A DNA stretch of 64,000 bases from Amia ocellicauda (GCF_036373705.1 NC_089858.1:10278001-10342000); one strand, 5' to 3'; shown: positions 1 to 14,034, counted from the first letter of the stretch. Notes: generated by a model from the letters alone, not told the origin. Numbers and translations: made by a program.

Positions 1-3000
1 CTTGTACTCGCAGACTGACATTTTCGTCTCTTATCCCTGATCGTTCGAAGCCGAGGCAGAGTGCTTTAGGGATCCCATTTAGATGCTTCCCTCTGCCGCC
101 TGACTTGATGGTGCGCACTGAGCTTTGTCATTCCAGGCCCTAAGAATAGGCTTCGGCAGTGCAAAGTGAGGATATCCTGGATGGGATATAATAATCCATC
201 TCCTGTGGCCGTCCCTAAAGGGAATGAGCTGCAGAGCAGAGTTCAAGGTTAATGTACAACACTTGGTGACAACAACAAAACAGCATCAGGTTTCATTCAA
301 CGCCTTATCGGTTTAAGCACCACAGTCAGGGAGAGTGAGCAGCAGAGTACTAAAAATAACTGGTAAGAAAAAGCTTTTTTTTTTTTTTTTTTTTGGCTTG
401 TAGGGACTGAAATATGATTGATTGGACATTGGTGGGGGGCCACGATGAAAACTCCAACTGCAGATATTTGTGTTTTCTTTTTACATTTGAAGAACATAAG
501 AAAGGAAAGAGAGAAGAGAGAAATTTTAAAGTGTGTCTTTTAATTATGCTTTTGTCCTAGCTCTTAAGTCAAGTCACAGTGTCCAGTGAAGCTGTTGACT
601 TTCTGGTTTTCATTGCAGCAGTATCTGCAAATGTCTTATTGGACATGATGGTCCTTCACTGTTCTATTGGTGGTTTTGGCACTAACCAAGTAGGTTAGTT
701 TCCTGCACTCAAGCTGCCCTGGCCTTTGAAATGATACTGTTAACGAACCTTTACAGGTACTTCCATTCCTCAAATGAGAAACTGCCCTTTAACTGCAGAG
801 CAAAACTCACTCGCCATACTATTCATAGCCGGAGTAAATGAACTCCCGACTCATTTACATACATTGCATTGAAAGATCAGTCAGGAAATTATTGAGTATA
901 CAAGACAAAAGGAAAGGGAAACATTCAACGCAACTGGTTGTTTTGTAAAGGTTTCGTCAAAGGAAGAATAGAATCTCACCAGATCAACTCTTAAACCTAT
1001 TTGAGAGCTTTCCCATTAACCGATGAAGGACCGTGTTTTTCACATCAGCCACTTTCTTTGACAAAACATTAACCACATCAAAATGATGCCTAAGTTTGGC
1101 CCCTTAGTCTGTGGACAACTGCATATTTCGTTATTCACTTGTACCAAAACAACCAAAGGTTAGTACACAGATTTACTTACCATGATGTGGCACTCCCGGC
1201 ATGCTATGCATATTTTTGTAGGAAAACCCATTTGTTACTACTGTGGTCAGACCTTAACTGCAAATGCTCAGTAGTGATCAACAGAAAATGTAAAGTTAAA
1301 AGATTTCATTTAAACTTTTTTTGTCCTTAGCAGCATTGTCTTTTTGCACATTTTCTGTTTCGAAACGATGCGCTTTCTTAATTGTTTTGCTACCTTCCTT
1401 GCTATGACTGGTGCATTATATTGCTCCTTGTTAAAGTCATATCTGGCAGAGGCAGCAGCACTGAAATGAGCCGCTGAGGAAAGTGCAGGCCTTGAAGACA
1501 GCAGCGCACGCCGCATTGGGCAACACGACATGCCATAAGCTTTAACTAAACCAAAATATGCCTTTCTGCTGTCCGTTTCCTTGAACAAAGGCTGGCAGTG
1601 TATTTGTCATTGATGTAAATGGAGCCTCATTTGTCAAACATTTCATAAGAGAAGCTTTCAAGTGACATTGACGACTTTTCAACTTTAATCCTGATAAATA
1701 AATATGGGAGGGAGGGAGCAAAGTGGGGAAGAAAGAGAGAAATATTACACAAATTTAAATGTCTCAAAAGTTCAGGTTATTTAAACCAGAAACATACTTT
1801 CTCAATTAATTTTGCCTCTGGCACAGGCAAGGACTTAGTGTGTTTAAGAGGGTCATTGTTTGGAGTGTATTTATAATTTTGACACACTGCCTTTGTAGTC
1901 TGACCACAAGCCTCGCTGCATCTAAACCAGAACCGGCGAGATATGGTGCAGGACTGAAAAAGTTAACAGCCGTGAGCCATTTCCACAGCCCTGCTGAAAA
2001 CAAGTTTGAGCGTGTGCCAAAAAAAACATTTCTGAGGAAGTAGAACACTGGGATGGTATTTTGGGAGGCCCCCAGAGCTGGAACCAGACTGGCCCCTTTT
2101 TTACGGGAGATCTGATAATGAGCTTTATTAAAACACAACATGACAAACTCGATAATGCGCCGGCACAGTCTTGTGTGACCAACATGCTTTCAGAAAACAT
2201 GATTTGAGGGTGTTAAGTGTTGTTAGTATTGTAAAGCCAGGGCTTAAATCCAGGTAATGTACCTATAGTGGAGGTTTTGTGTGAAAACATGAAGGATGCA
2301 ATTAATCATATTCTGGAAGGAATCACAAGAGTAAAGATCTGTGCAATGTCTCACTCTCATCAGAGATTTGTGCTACTCAACCTTTTTTTTTCTCTACACA
2401 CTTCAGTTTACCCCAAAATAACCAGTCATTCCCAGTGATGTATGAGTATTCTCCCGCATGTCACATTTTGCATGAATCTGCAGTTACACTTCAGTAGGGT
2501 CAGTTGGTTTAGATGAAGTTCAAAGTTACCACTGAAAACACTGAGCAACGCTTTTTCCTTTTTTGGCCATAGAGCTGGGCCAAAATGCTCAGGGATTGGC
2601 AAGCCAACACATTTGGATTTAAGTTGTAAAGGTGGTTGACGGTACAAAAACATAATGATTGTTTAAATAGACATCCTGCACCTAGGCAAATAATGAAACA
2701 CATGTTTTCTTCAGTAATGCTTAACATTTCATTATCTGAAACCAGATTATGAAATCTTTACAACAGCTCCCTTTTTTCATTCTTTGAAACTTCATCAGTT
2801 CTCTACAAGTTTTTTGTCTTCCTCCAAAGACAAAGAGTACCGAAGAGCATTTGAAACTATTGAGCAATGCTAGATCCCAGCAGTATAATTCCAAATAAAA
2901 TAAAATAAAAACAACTAAATTATTCCTTTAAAACCATGGCCTCTTCCATATGTCTTAAAAATAAAGATTTGGGGGCCAAAAGTAACTCAAACAATTACAT

Positions 3001-3202
3001 TCCAAAGCATGTTAGAATAAGATTAATTGCCAACTAGGACTACATCTGCTGTGACATGTGCGTGGTTCATTAGCTGTATGTTTTTAATTTGCATGAGATG
3101 AAGGGCTATCTGTAATTCATAATTGCATTGAGAAACTGTCCGTTTTGTTTTTGACTGTCTTTCACAGCACTACTTACGTGTTTGTTTGCTTGTGTTTCAC
3201 AG
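1..3202 (+). other. RBM18 intron, 5' part outside window
   Basis: No exon of RBM18 or any other gene was recognised here. The exon that should precede 3203, encoding the end of the RNA-recognition motif, is not present, so this is read as intron. A poly(T) run lies at about 375-394. The blocks at about 1330-1610 and 1810-2200 are of higher complexity, and their short open frames on both strands resemble no protein I know. Confidence 0.55.
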
Positions 3203-3860
3203 AGGTTTGATCCATACAGAAATGACAAAAACCTTCCCATCAGCCTCGAGCCCTCGTCGAGCACGGACGAGATGCCCACGACTCTGAGGTAAGAAATCAC
3301 CTGGGATCTGCTCTCCCAAGAGCTGGCTCTCCTGGCGTCATTCTCAATCATTTATCAGCCTTAATGACAAGTTCTAAACAAGCTTTTAAGGAGCCCTACT
3401 TCCATCTTCTGCAAAGGCATCCTTATATTTGCAAGGACAAAGTGGCCAGGATCAGAAATGTTGAGGAATTTGGTTTTAGGAGAGCCGATATCCCATGTTC
3501 AGGTACATTTATTCATGTCAGCATTTAACCCCTAAACCAGAGTTACACCATCATTACAATATTGCAGCCCTGACATATGTCTCATGTAAGCCCTGGGCAG
3601 AGGTAGCTATCAAAGTCTGAAGGTGCACTTCAGATTAAAGCTCTGATCTTTTTTAATGGTCTTTTTCTGTTTGTTCCTTTTTTTCCTCCCCTTTTTGCAG
3701 CGTTAATGCAAAAATAAAAGCTATTGAAGCCAAGCTCCAAATGATGGACGAGAACCCGGATGATGACTACACAGGGCCCTCACCATATCTATACAATAAA
3801 CCCACAGAGAAAAAACGGACTGCTCCTTACAACAAGCAGACACGCAAATCCAAACGATGA
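3203..3860 (+). CDS. RBM18: RBM18, RNA-binding motif protein 18, last two coding exons (5' partial)
   Basis: This is the C-terminal part of RBM18, a small protein with a single RNA-recognition motif. Exon a is 3203-3288, with acceptor CAG at 3200-3202 and donor GTAAG at 3289. Exon b is 3701-3860 and ends in TGA. The split codon AG|C joins them in frame. The joined product is 81 residues: it starts [20 protein letters not shown], continues through an [10 protein letters not shown] helix, and ends in a basic tail ([16 protein letters not shown]). Both the [10 protein letters not shown] and [10 protein letters not shown] blocks match the human protein's C-terminus as I know it. The RRM itself and the start codon lie upstream of the window. 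The tail is lysine- and arginine-rich, as in the family. Identity is supported by sequence and by position next to LHX6, as in human. Confidence 0.93.
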
Positions 3861-5490
3861 CGATTTCAAAGGGAAATTGACATTAAAAGAACTGGGTCTG
3901 CGCCCTTTTTACAGCCCTCTGATCTTTTGTACCATGCACATTTGAAAATAGACGTGATGCAAGAAATGCTACTATGAAAACTTTTTTTTTTTTTTTTCTA
4001 TTCTGAAATGTAATATATAATCTTACTGAGGCAAAAGTGGTTATACACACACCGTGTTCTTCAGATCACAGTTCTGTGTAGGATGTATCCACTTGCTAGG
4101 ATATGCATCATGTGTCTGCTGGCGTTGGCACAGCACAGTTAGATACCGTTTTAACCGTCTGATATTTTGTTTGGTTTTTGGTTTGTTTAACGTGTGTATC
4201 CTCTGTAGAACATTAGATTTTTAGGAGGGTTTTTTGTATCCTGATTATTATTATTTTTTTTTACCACTTCGGTCAGAATGTTTTTACTACATACATTTTG
4301 GAGTACCAGTGTTTGTTAGTTACTCGATCTTGTGCTTGTCGATCCACTGGTCAATTGGCTCTTCAGATGACTGTTTCATATGTGAAACTAACAACTGCTG
4401 TTGGGATGAATTGTTATTTTTAGTATTATTTATACCAAGATTCTTTTTTTGCTTTTGCTTGCAAATACCCAAACTGTGATCATCTATAAAGACACTGATG
4501 TTAGCTCTTGTGACTAGAATATCTGCCACTAGTGAGAGACAGCTTTGGGTCGAATCAGAAGAAGGAAATGGTAATCAAATAAAACAGGTGGGGATATGCA
4601 TTGTATGAACTCCTAGTAATTAGGTTATCTCTCTGTAGGTTGAACTACAAGGTTTTATTTTTTTTCTTCTAAAAGAATCTGAACATTACTTAAGGTGACA
4701 ATTACAGATAATTGAAAACATCCCATCTTGATGAAGGTGTTTTACTTTCTGCAAGGCAATATCTAGGCTGTACAATGAAAAATTAGCAAATTCAATTTCT
4801 CCATTGTTCATTTTCAAGTCTTTGATACCCTTGTTTCATAAAACATGTCAGCAACATTGTATATATTATATATATGCATACATACATATATATAATAAGA
4901 TCTAATTCAGGTATGAAATTAACACAATAGATAGGCATTGTGCTGTAGCTGACAGAAGAATCTGTACTCTGGTACTTTGTGTCCTGACTGATGTTTTGGT
5001 ACGGTACAATTTAAATATCGTATTCTGCTTCCGTCTTCTGCCTTGCATTTCTAATGGAGACTCGATTTCACCAGCTCACATGCTGTTTTCTACTGACTCC
5101 TGTGCCCCTTGATTCTGAGACTTACTTTTCTAAAGTAAAATTTAGACACAGTGTTTTTGAAATCTTACATATATATATAAAAAATAACAATAGGGGAAAT
5201 AAATCCTCAAGTGGGCTTCTATTACAGCTTCAGATGTCAGTGAGTAATAAGTGCCGATGAGGGTTTTAAGGTCTGAGCTCTGAGAACAATTCCTGAGTCT
5301 GTCACTGTGGTTACTGAAACATATTTAAATGATGGAGGTCTTGAGGTTCCTGTTTACAGTGTGAGACTCTGCCTTCCTGTAACACATAATTTTGTTTTAA
5401 TGTGTCTATTGCTTTCATCAGCTTTAAATTGTATTTGTCTGATGCTGATCTGTTAAGTTGTTAGGATGAATAAAAACAAGCAAATGAGGT
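3861..5490 (+). other. RBM18: RBM18 3' UTR (extent inferred)
   Basis: AT-rich sequence follows the RBM18 stop. It carries AATAAA at 5469-5474 in a typical T- and A-rich context, which is the best candidate poly(A) signal. An earlier AATAAA near 4578 is an alternative. No further coding sequence was seen. A short TA/CA tract lies at about 4860-4895. Confidence 0.5.
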
Positions 5491-5968
5491 AAGACTGTTT
5501 TTTCTTGCTGATTTCATTCCTGAGCTTTTGTCTGCAACTATTACTTGTTGGTCTTGTGTGGTTTAATAGTTACAGGGTGCGGCCACACCTTTTTCATTTT
5601 GGATTTCATATACAAAACATAAAGGATGGCTTTAAAGAGAATTGACTAAAACAACAAAATATACCGACTAGAAATTGAACACTGATTTTGGAAATCTGGA
5701 ACTACAGAATATGCCCAATGTGCTAAATGTTTTGTAAATCTATATACATAGCCTCGCATAATTCTGCACATATACATTTGTGCACAGTCTTTGCCTCAAC
5801 TGCCACAGAACTGGTCCTTGGTAGTGCCTCTCTCGCCAGTAGAGGATTTCTAAATCACACATTGAGGAGCACACTGATTGACAGACCCTCTTGGATTATG
5901 GGTCCACCAGAAAAGCCACATCAGTGTCAATGGCTGGGACAGAAAGATTGGCTTTGGTTGACAGTGAT

Positions 5969-5983
5969 AGGTCACTGTGACCC
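5969..5983. promoter_or_regulatory. Estrogen-response-element-like palindrome
   Basis: The sequence AGGTCACTGTGACCC contains a perfect GGTCAnnnTGACC inverted repeat, the core recognised by steroid receptors of the estrogen receptor type. It departs from the 15-bp consensus only at the last base. It lies about 480 bp past the likely RBM18 poly(A) site and 3.6 kb upstream of the LHX6 start codon. Function is not shown by the sequence alone, as such cores occur by chance in large genomes. Confidence 0.35.
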
Positions 5984-7776
5984 CCTATAGGCCAGACAGA
6001 GACTGGCTTAGTTGGGCCCCAAACTGCTTGGTCCAGCAACTAATTGGTCAGAAAGATTATCTTAAATAGGAGGTGAGAGACAGAGCTGGGTGTGTAGGTG
6101 GGCAATTACTACAACTGAAGCATAAGACCGTCCAAGTGGGGGCTAATTGAGTAATCTGAGACAAACCCACCTAATTAATATATTGAAAGACTATAACGTA
6201 TTTATGCATGGAAAACCGAAACTGCTGTACATGGAGGTTAGTCTTAATAAATATACAGCAGGTTTGTTTATTTCTATTGTATGAGACTGGTCTTATTCTG
6301 TAATTCCATAAAAATCTATTCTAATATTAAACTATAAATACTTATTGGAGTTATTATTAACAATTACTAACAATTACAATTATTAACAATTATAATACCA
6401 AACATTTATTTATATATATATATATATAGATATTAAAATGTTTTGAAATATTAGTTTTTTAATCTTAATATTTTAGATATTTTCCACAATTTGCTGTGTA
6501 CTTCCCAAAGTGTGTGCTGGAGGATGCTGTGGAGATGCAAAGGACTGGTTTATCTCAATGCCTACACTATGTTTGTTGTTGGTCTCGTACTTCTTGCGGT
6601 TGTGCGATATGGATGAAATGAAATCCCACTTGCGTGTTTCGCTTTTTCAATCAAATCTGAAATTGGCTAATAGTTAACTCAATTTTTTTAGATAATTTAA
6701 AAAATGGAAATCCCATTTATCAGTTAAGTCTTAGTTTGAGCAAGTATACAATTGTGCATAAATGTTACAAATAGGCTACATGTGTAAAGGCTCTGAAAAA
6801 AATATTGATTAAGAGAGCGCGTCTTTAAAGAAAAGTAGCTTAAACAATTCCAACTAGAATCAATGTGTTTTAATTTTAAAATATCGCCTTCACTATTACC
6901 CACGTCTTCATAGTGCATTCAGTTTTGGGGGGATTGGTAGTAATTAACAAGTGGACTAATTGGGTTGTCTGCAATCCACAAATGAGTCCCCAATTCGAAA
7001 AGAAGCACATTGTCGCACATCTGAAAAACGGATTGAATTTGACTGCTAAAATTGTGTTTTTACAATCAGGTCCATTTTTGTCTGAAAGCTTTCTGAATCA
7101 CTTGTCGCGCAAGATTACTGCCCCGCTGCCTGGGAGCACCTCGCACCCCACATTTAGTTTAGTGTATGTTTAATTTACAAAATGTAGTAATAAATAAATA
7201 AATCATGTTAATAAAATCCCGTTTTGCATAAGCAAAATAATGTGTTGAAAAAGCATGTTCTTAAATTTAAAAGTGAAAATAATTAAACCGAAAATAATTC
7301 TATAATTATCAAACTTATCCAATTTCAGTGTGAATGTTGATCTGTTTAAATGTTTTTTCTTGTCATGTTTAATAAGTTTGCTTAACGCATTTCTAAGTCA
7401 TTAAACTACAGCAGTTAAACCAACACTTATTAAGTTTAGGAAAATAATTATGAAATATAGTGTCATCACATTTAAACTGCGCGACAGGTAACCGGGGATA
7501 AGCATGCTAATTAAATAAATACACTTAAAACAAGCATTGTACTTTATTGCACTTTTACACATTACTGAGTGAGTGTAATGAAAAACCATCAATTTCCGAC
7601 ACTGCACTGCTGTGATATTATAGGAAACGCACAGGCAGGGAACAGAGGGTATCCCCAAAACACCCTGCAAACGCTACACAAAAATGTGTCAGCATAATAA
7701 TAATGATTTGTGTACAATTTCAATGCAATCATTTTATTAGCGTACAACATTCCCATCAATTGGTTTAATAATAATA

Positions 7777-7782
7777 TATGTA

Positions 7783-7852
<70 letters not shown>
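7777..7852. repeat. Compound (TG)n/(TATG)n/(TA)n microsatellite
   Basis: A simple tandem repeat that passes from TG through TATG to about 17 units of TA. The tyrosine/isoleucine-rich open frame across it on the minus strand is an artefact. Confidence 0.9.
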
Positions 7853-7853
<1 letters not shown>

Positions 7854-9004
7854 CCTATACACATACACACACATTAGAACAAATCTTCATGAAACAACTC
7901 TTAATGTGTTATTGTTTTATACATTGCTGAGTTAGATGAAGAACATGTTTGTGCACATTTTATCAACGACAGATTGTGCAGAAGAGAGATCCAAATATCG
8001 TGCAAAGGCTATGTGGGCTGCATGCAGTGACTTATTTAAGCATTTTTCAATTTAGCTGTTGTTCTTAATATTCTCTATTTTAAGACACTAATACAATACA
8101 TAGCCTAACTGATAGAAACATACAGTTTTATAATGACAGACCGCAGGGCAGCGTCTCTGTGACAGTGCGTGTATTATTGTGCTTATGAAGTTGTGTGTGT
8201 GTTTGTGTGCTATTATATATGTGTGTCCATGGTATTTATTCTGTGTTGGTGCATTTTGTTTGCCATCTTTCAGCGAAACGTATGCGGATGCATGTACATA
8301 AAGAATATTGTTCAGCTGTATGCCTGCTTAATTCAGCGTTGGCGAATAAATGGTTAATGTTCTCTGCACTGTGGGTTTGCATGATTGGACTCTGTGTCAT
8401 GTCACCGAGTCCCATTTCAGTGATCTATGCAGCAATATTGGACACTAGCGTTTATCTGTTGAGGTTAATAAATAATTCCTAATGGAGCATACGAGCAATA
8501 CTTTCTCTAATGAAATGGAAAAAACCCGATCTGAGTCCTTTGCATGAACTAGTCACAGACCTAATACATGCAACTTACATTGTACTACCGCGAAGAACTC
8601 AGACATAGATGTCCACTCGATCTGAACATAGGCTGAGGGTACTTTGTGCACATATTGATGGTAACAATACTGTTATCACTGCATATCATAGAAACTAACT
8701 TGCAATCTTTACACGCCTGCGCTTTCAATGCCACATGCTTGCAGAAGCCCCGAGTGCAAATGATCAAACTAAAGAAGAAAAGAGAACAAATCCACCCAAC
8801 TACACACACATCATGGTTAAATTATTTTTGAATGCTCTGCACGTAAACCACTTAATTAAAACAAACAACGTTGACTCCTTTGAGACGCATCGGATTAATG
8901 CATTTTATAATGAAACACCAAAATAATATTTAATGTATATCCATTCATTCATACGTGCATACATAGAAACTAATTCAACTAGCTGGAATCCTATAGCTGA
9001 TTAA

Positions 9005-9013
9005 TATAAATAG
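9005..9013 (+). promoter_or_regulatory. LHX6: Candidate LHX6 TATA box
   Basis: TATAAATAG is a near-ideal TATA element. Transcription would start about 25-30 bp downstream, near 9035, leaving a leader of roughly 550 nt before the LHX6 start codon at 9587. The leader contains an unrelated ATG at 9056 opening a frame of about 103 codons, and an in-frame upstream ATG at 9488. The start site is inferred, not seen. Confidence 0.4.
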
Positions 9014-9586
9014 CCCTGGCTAACTTTTTTTTTTTTTCCCACCTATGACTGCTACATGGGACTGGGACTCCCCCCCCCTCTGCTCCAGGCTGTGCAACAA
9101 AACTTTCTCCTCGTAGCCCTGAGAGAAGGTGATCTTATTCGAGCCTGTGATGATCTTGCACTTTCCTGGAGATTGAGAGCAGACCTGCCCTGTCAGCCCC
9201 CTCAACTTCATTTCATGGACTTCCTGCCTATAGCAGCAACTCCATCCCAACAGGAAAAAAAAAGTGGAAGGAAGAATCTGACCAACTCCTCTAAACAAGG
9301 CACCCAGAACAACAACCCCCCACTTCGCCGCTTGCTCTCCAGCCCCAGCCTGGAGCTTTCCTTGTGAAAAAACCGAAAGTGTGTCGGGACGGATCCCACT
9401 CTTCTGGGAAAAGGCTCCAGGGTCTTGCTCTGGTTTGTCCCTGATGTTGCAGCAGGCACAGGATACCCCCTCCACTCCTCTATTCTTATGAAAGTGAAGC
9501 CATTTCACCTGAATACAGGATTTCAGGAAGCTTGGGATAACACTGTGGATCTGTCCAGGGCTGGCGTCTTAGCAGGGTCTTTTTTC

Positions 9587-12445
9587 ATGTATTGGAAAAA
9601 TGAAGGTCTGGCCCCTCTACCTGAGGGAAATAAACTTCTATTCGAAGGAATTCCAGCTAAACAGGTAATATATGCGATTTAATAACATCATAATAAAAAT
9701 GCTAATACTACTACTAATAATAATAATAATAATACGAATGCACTGTATTGTTAAATGTGCTTGTAATCTGGAATTAAATACACCAACAAATGTGGTATCT
9801 ACCCTACATGTTATATTGGCCATTTATGTTTTATTTCTCACAAAACTCGTGACATTTTCTATTATATACGTTAATGGATTGGCTTTATTGCCATCTACAC
9901 AAATAAATGAAGCTGCTTACCATCGTTTAGATTATTACACGTTGAAATATTTGTGTGAATCCGAAAATATAGGCAACCAAATTATGCAGATTTTTGTTTA
10001 TGCATGTAAATGAAAAAGAAATAATCACAGGTCTGGAGTAAATAAAAACGGTTTTGTCTCTCCTTGAATACTGTCTTAATAGCCGAAAATGTGTTGAGGT
10101 TTTATCTTAATGTGACGCTATAGATCTAGAAATCACTGTCCCTTTCAGGCGTAAAGATCAGCTGCGAATTGTGGAAATGGTGTTTTTTTTTTATGAATAG
10201 TGTGATTTCCAATCCAACCACTTCACATCGCATTTCTGCTCAGAAAAATTCGATTTTTAATTACTGCCATTAAAAATCAAATTTGCAATTCTTTGGGTGG
10301 CCCGATGCCTTTTCTGATTGACAGTTGAAATTGACACTCTGGATGCCTCTTATCTTGGGCATTTCAAGCCATTTCTAATTGCAGGTAGTTTATTTTTTTC
10401 AGTGCCTTGGATTGCATGGGAACTAAGCGATTACTTTAAGAGGCATGGGTTAAGTGCAGGAAAAAAAAATCAATCCAAATTCAAATTGCTTCATTAAAAA
10501 AAAGAGGGCTTTTGTTGCAAAGGGTTTAAATGCACAGTAGAGATTCTTATTTATTGTTTTGCACGGTTTATATAGGCTGCGGTATAACAGGAAGGTTTCA
10601 TGCGTGGAAAAGGAGCCCGCAAGTTAACTTTATATTAAGGTTATCACATTTGTCTTGAAGGTGATTTCTCCAGAAACGCGGAATACACCAGGAGCATCCC
10701 GCTGTGTAGAAAGCAAACATCCCCAGATAATGGTGAGTAAATATTTTAAAAGCGTGTCCTTCTGTAGATTATTGACTACTATCCAGCATTATGTGATGTG
10801 AAAAAATCGATCAGTAATGTTTCTCATCTTTGCCCTGTAAGTAAAGCTTTTTTTTTTTTTTTTTTTCAATTGCACAATTTAAAACATAAGAACTGAGAGC
10901 TGTTTTTGCGCAAACATGAGATGGCGATGTGTGTTGATGGATAGGCTATAGTTTAGGATTCATTTCAGCCATCCGGCCAAGAAAAATACATAAGCATTGT
11001 GATTAAAGTGAAGCTGGCTGTTTTTATTTATGTGAATGTGATACAGTGCATTAGCTATTTGCTCCACAATTAACATCTCCTGCAGCTAAAATCCGTTTAC
11101 ATTTGGTTTATTGGGACTACTAAATATCTAAACGACTTTAATATTATATAGAAGGACGCTAAATACTTAGCACTATTTAAACAAATGCATGACAAAGTGT
11201 GCGTTTTTGTATGATACCTTACTTTTTTGGTGGCTGTGCATATGCCATCGGGAGTCCACAGACCACTATAGCAAATTGCTCCTTTTCCTAGCAGGAGGAG
11301 AGAGGGAAGAAAGGCTAGGCGACTCTCCTCAACCGTAGACAGGCACAAGCTCTTACATGCTGCATACATGCTCGCCCAAGGGTAGCCTATGTGACCTGAT
11401 ATTTAACTTAACGCACAGATATCCTGTTTTGCACTTATATTAGGCCCCGGTTTGAACTCGGTAGAAGTTTTGATCATTTTATAATGTTGTATAATGCTCT
11501 GTATTTACACACCTTCCTTCCATCCAGTCCCACTCGGATGGTGAGTCTCACAGGTCCACTATGGATAAAGAAGACGCGCGGTCGTCCCCCAGTCCCCCGT
11601 CCACTCCCTCCATCTGCTCCCCACCTTCATCCTCCTCGTCCGTCCCTTCCACGGGGAAAAACGTGTGCGCCAGCTGTGGCTTGGAAATCCTGGACAGATA
11701 CCTGCTCAAGGTGGGTTTTTCTTCAGCAGAGCTGTTTTCTGTCAGGGTGGATCTGGTTGTCCCTTTTGGCTGCTTCACCGACTCCAGTGCGCCCGACTTT
11801 GGATGCTTTTAATGTCAGCTCCCCTGAAGTGGTCAAAGGCTGCTGGTAATCGTGCTTTGTTAAACCAGAGGATGAAGTTCTAGCATCGGTATCAAGGAAA
11901 GCATGCTCTCACAACTGTGTCCCCTTTTTTCTTTAATGCATTTCTCTTTTTCTCGTGTTGGTTGAACCTCGTCTTGATGTAGAGGGCTGTGATCTTGGGA
12001 ATAGTTGGACTAGATGGGTTTCCTCTTAACACTTAACCAGTCTCAGTCTTTCCCTGATCGGAAATGATACTGATTAAAAGCGTTTATTGCTGATGATGCT
12101 GCAAATGATCTAATTATTTAGTTTGAACCATGTCTGAGGAAAAGTTCAGCAACACTGCTTTTGTAGTGACAAGTACAGGGCAATTTCTATTAGAACAGTA
12201 ACAACGGTTACAACTTCCACAAGCACGATGTCTGTAAAGGTCAAATCCAGCCCGTATTCAAAGTATCACTTTATTCTGATGAGAATGATGTTATTATTGT
12301 AACACTTTAATCAGTTGACTTCCATGATTTGAACGTCACTCAACTGCAATCAATGGTTGAATTGGCGTTATTGTATAGTCTAATAGGTAATATGTATCAT
12401 TATAGAAAAAAAAAAAAACATTTGTATTTTACAATTTTGTTAACG

Positions 12446-12499
<54 letters not shown>

Positions 12500-13153
12500 T
12501 TATTGTTGTTGTTGTTGTTATGACAACATAGGCTTTAATAGACAACATAGGACTATGGTCAAAAAACAAACAGAGAAGTCCTTAGATAATGATGGATAAA
12601 CAAATACTAATAATAAATATGACGATGTACCATGTTCATTCATCCATTCATCCATCCGTCCATGCATACTTACATACATGCGTGCATACATACACAAATA
12701 TACTAATTAAATAATAGATGTAAAAATATATTATTCTATTACAACTGCATAATGTAGAATCTATGCACATATACCGTCCCTGAAACTCAATATAAAGACA
12801 TCGCCTCCACACCTACATTTTAAAATTCATGTTTAATTAAACGTGTATGTAAGGTACCATAGTTTTATCTAACTACGTTCAAATATTCATCTCTGAGATA
12901 TGTTAGCATGCCAATAAGTAGCTCTGGATACTTTTCAGTAGAATTCATTTTAATAAAACGGGCAGGGACTTCGTGCAAGTGAGAAATAATCTCTCATTTT
13001 AGTTTACATGATATTAACCTTTAAAATAACATTCTAATCTTTTCAGATCATACTTAGACTATATTAATTTCAATTACACATATGAGTATTTTAACTATAT
13101 TAATTTAAATTATACATATGAGTATTTTGTATAATAATAATATATATAATATG

Positions 13154-13202
<49 letters not shown>

Positions 13203-13472
13203 GTTGTCATGATCCTTATAATAAATAAAATGTAAACTGAATTGATTACAATTTTTAAAATGCAACAAAGAATGCTATCTTATATGACTAAAGTTTGTCT
13301 CGAAAGCTGCTCTGCATTGTTTATCAATGCTGGCGTTGATTGATACACATTTAAAGGCACGTTGTATTAACCTTTTTAAAATGTAAATGTTTATTTTACA
13401 ATAATGTATTACTGAATCATGGTGGTTTTCTTAAAGTGATGCAGCAGTCACTTGTGTTTAATTATTATTTAA

Positions 13473-13511
<39 letters not shown>

Positions 13512-14034
13512 ATATTTAAAATACAACTAATTTCTTATATTGCACACATACACATGATGCATTGCACCAACCAATACACAAATATTAATCTACTGTTCTT
13601 CAATTGAAAAGGTGAAATGCCATTTTATGTGAAACAGGCAAGAATGTGTGCACAAATACACATTATTATAGGAGAGAAGTTGAGAGAAATGTTTTTTAGG
13701 CCGAAATCCCATTAGAGTAAAATGAGATTTCACAGAGGTGTATATGCAATAATACAATGTATTTTCCCCCTCCCTGACGCGAGTTGTTTAATTGTTCATT
13801 AATGAATTGTTTCTTGCTGTTTTGCTGTCCGTGCAGGTGAACAACCTGATCTGGCATGTGCGGTGCCTGGAGTGCTCCGTGTGCAGAGCCTCCCTGCGCC
13901 AACACAGCAGCTGCTACATCAAGAATAAAGAGATCTTCTGCAAAATGGATTATTTCAGGTAGGGTAAGTTTTAAAATCAGTTTCCACAATATTACAAGAA
14001 GTGTGGTGACAGACCAAAATAGAAGCCCGTGAAT

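Larger units (their letters stand above)
5491..9000. other. RBM18-LHX6 intergenic region
   Basis: No gene was seen. The stretch holds a compound (TATG/TG/TA) microsatellite at 7777-7852, a short (TA) tract near 6412-6430, and an estrogen-response-element-like palindrome at 5969-5983. The short open frames here have no recognisable protein features. Confidence 0.6.

Noticed and set aside
9056..9367. 103-codon open frame before the LHX6 start
   Set aside because: It is out of frame with LHX6, has no protein-family features and lies in the inferred leader. Treated as an upstream frame, not a gene.
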